DNA of 5,679 nt, taken from Oscillospiraceae bacterium (GTDB taxonomy: Bacteria; Bacillota; Clostridia; Oscillospirales; Oscillospiraceae). Every line of letters starts with the position of its first letter. Positions within the stretch are counted from its first letter, which is position 1. The stretch lies in contig CACXCV010000205.1 in NCBI GenBank assembly GCA_902766215.1, forward strand, positions 1-5,679, in the 5' to 3' direction. The position numbers were made by a program, and so were the translations under genes. Below are positions 5,678 through 5,679 of the stretch, piece after piece. The notes under the pieces were generated by a model. It made no database searches. It had not been told where the DNA came from and worked only from the letters and a program-made list of their open reading frames with translations.

Positions 5678-5679
5678 AG
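5664..5679 (+). CDS. First codons of a further gene (cut by window end)
   Basis: ATG at 5664 opens a new frame that overlaps the kinase stop by 14 bases. GGAGG at 5650-5654 stands 9 bases upstream, as good as any ribosome site in the window. Only five residues are visible, MATIK. That is a common start of LacI-family regulators (PurR begins MATIKDVA), but five residues cannot prove it. If real, the gene is translated with the kinase as a third member of the unit. Confidence 0.5.

Noticed and set aside
1..5679. CRISPR array, tRNA, rRNA, insertion sequence or phage genes
   Set aside because: No spaced direct repeats, cloverleaf-like sequence, terminal inverted repeats or transposase/integrase motifs were seen on either strand.

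Overview
The window looks like chromosomal DNA of a gut-type Clostridia bacterium, possibly Oscillospiraceae or a relative; this is inference. Supporting signs are Clostridia-style DnaE, a small CPC/CHC ferredoxin-thioredoxin-reductase-like protein next to a thioredoxin, strong AGGAGG-type ribosome sites, a typical Gram-positive lipoprotein signal (LAGC), GC-rich genes and one AT-rich spacer.

Layout. (1) Positions 1-1906, + strand: the 3' part of dnaE, then after 33 bases a 69-residue FTR-catalytic-like iron-sulfur protein whose stop overlaps the start of a 101-residue thioredoxin (ATGA). The three look like one transcription unit, closed by a hairpin at 1972-2020 that can also serve the opposite strand. 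(2) Positions 2034-2959, - strand: a broken, chimeric locus. The N-terminal third of a sugar-type extracellular solute-binding lipoprotein is fused in frame to the C-terminal half of an alpha/beta-hydrolase esterase. The esterase part then carries a one-base frameshift in a short homopolymer and a 12-bp tandem duplication. (3) Positions 2960-3734: an AT-rich intergenic region with a leftward promoter candidate, CG-centred LacI/CcpA-like operator candidates, a long pyrimidine-rich stretch without genes, and a good rightward promoter at 3616-3644. (4) Positions 3735-5677, + strand: a LacI-family regulator followed almost directly by a PfkB-family sugar kinase (probable fructokinase), and at 5664 the first codons of another gene with its own ribosome site.

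Working model: regions 2-4 are what remains of a carbohydrate uptake and use locus. The regulator would bind the operators in the divergent spacer and control the solute-binding protein gene. A deletion has since removed most of the transport protein, anything that lay downstream of it, and the front of an esterase gene. The regulator and kinase appear intact. I see no phage, CRISPR, tRNA, rRNA or insertion-sequence feature, and nothing that I would call an entirely new system. The items most worth a second look are the chimera, the FTR-like/thioredoxin pair with shifted cysteine spacing, and the operator cluster.
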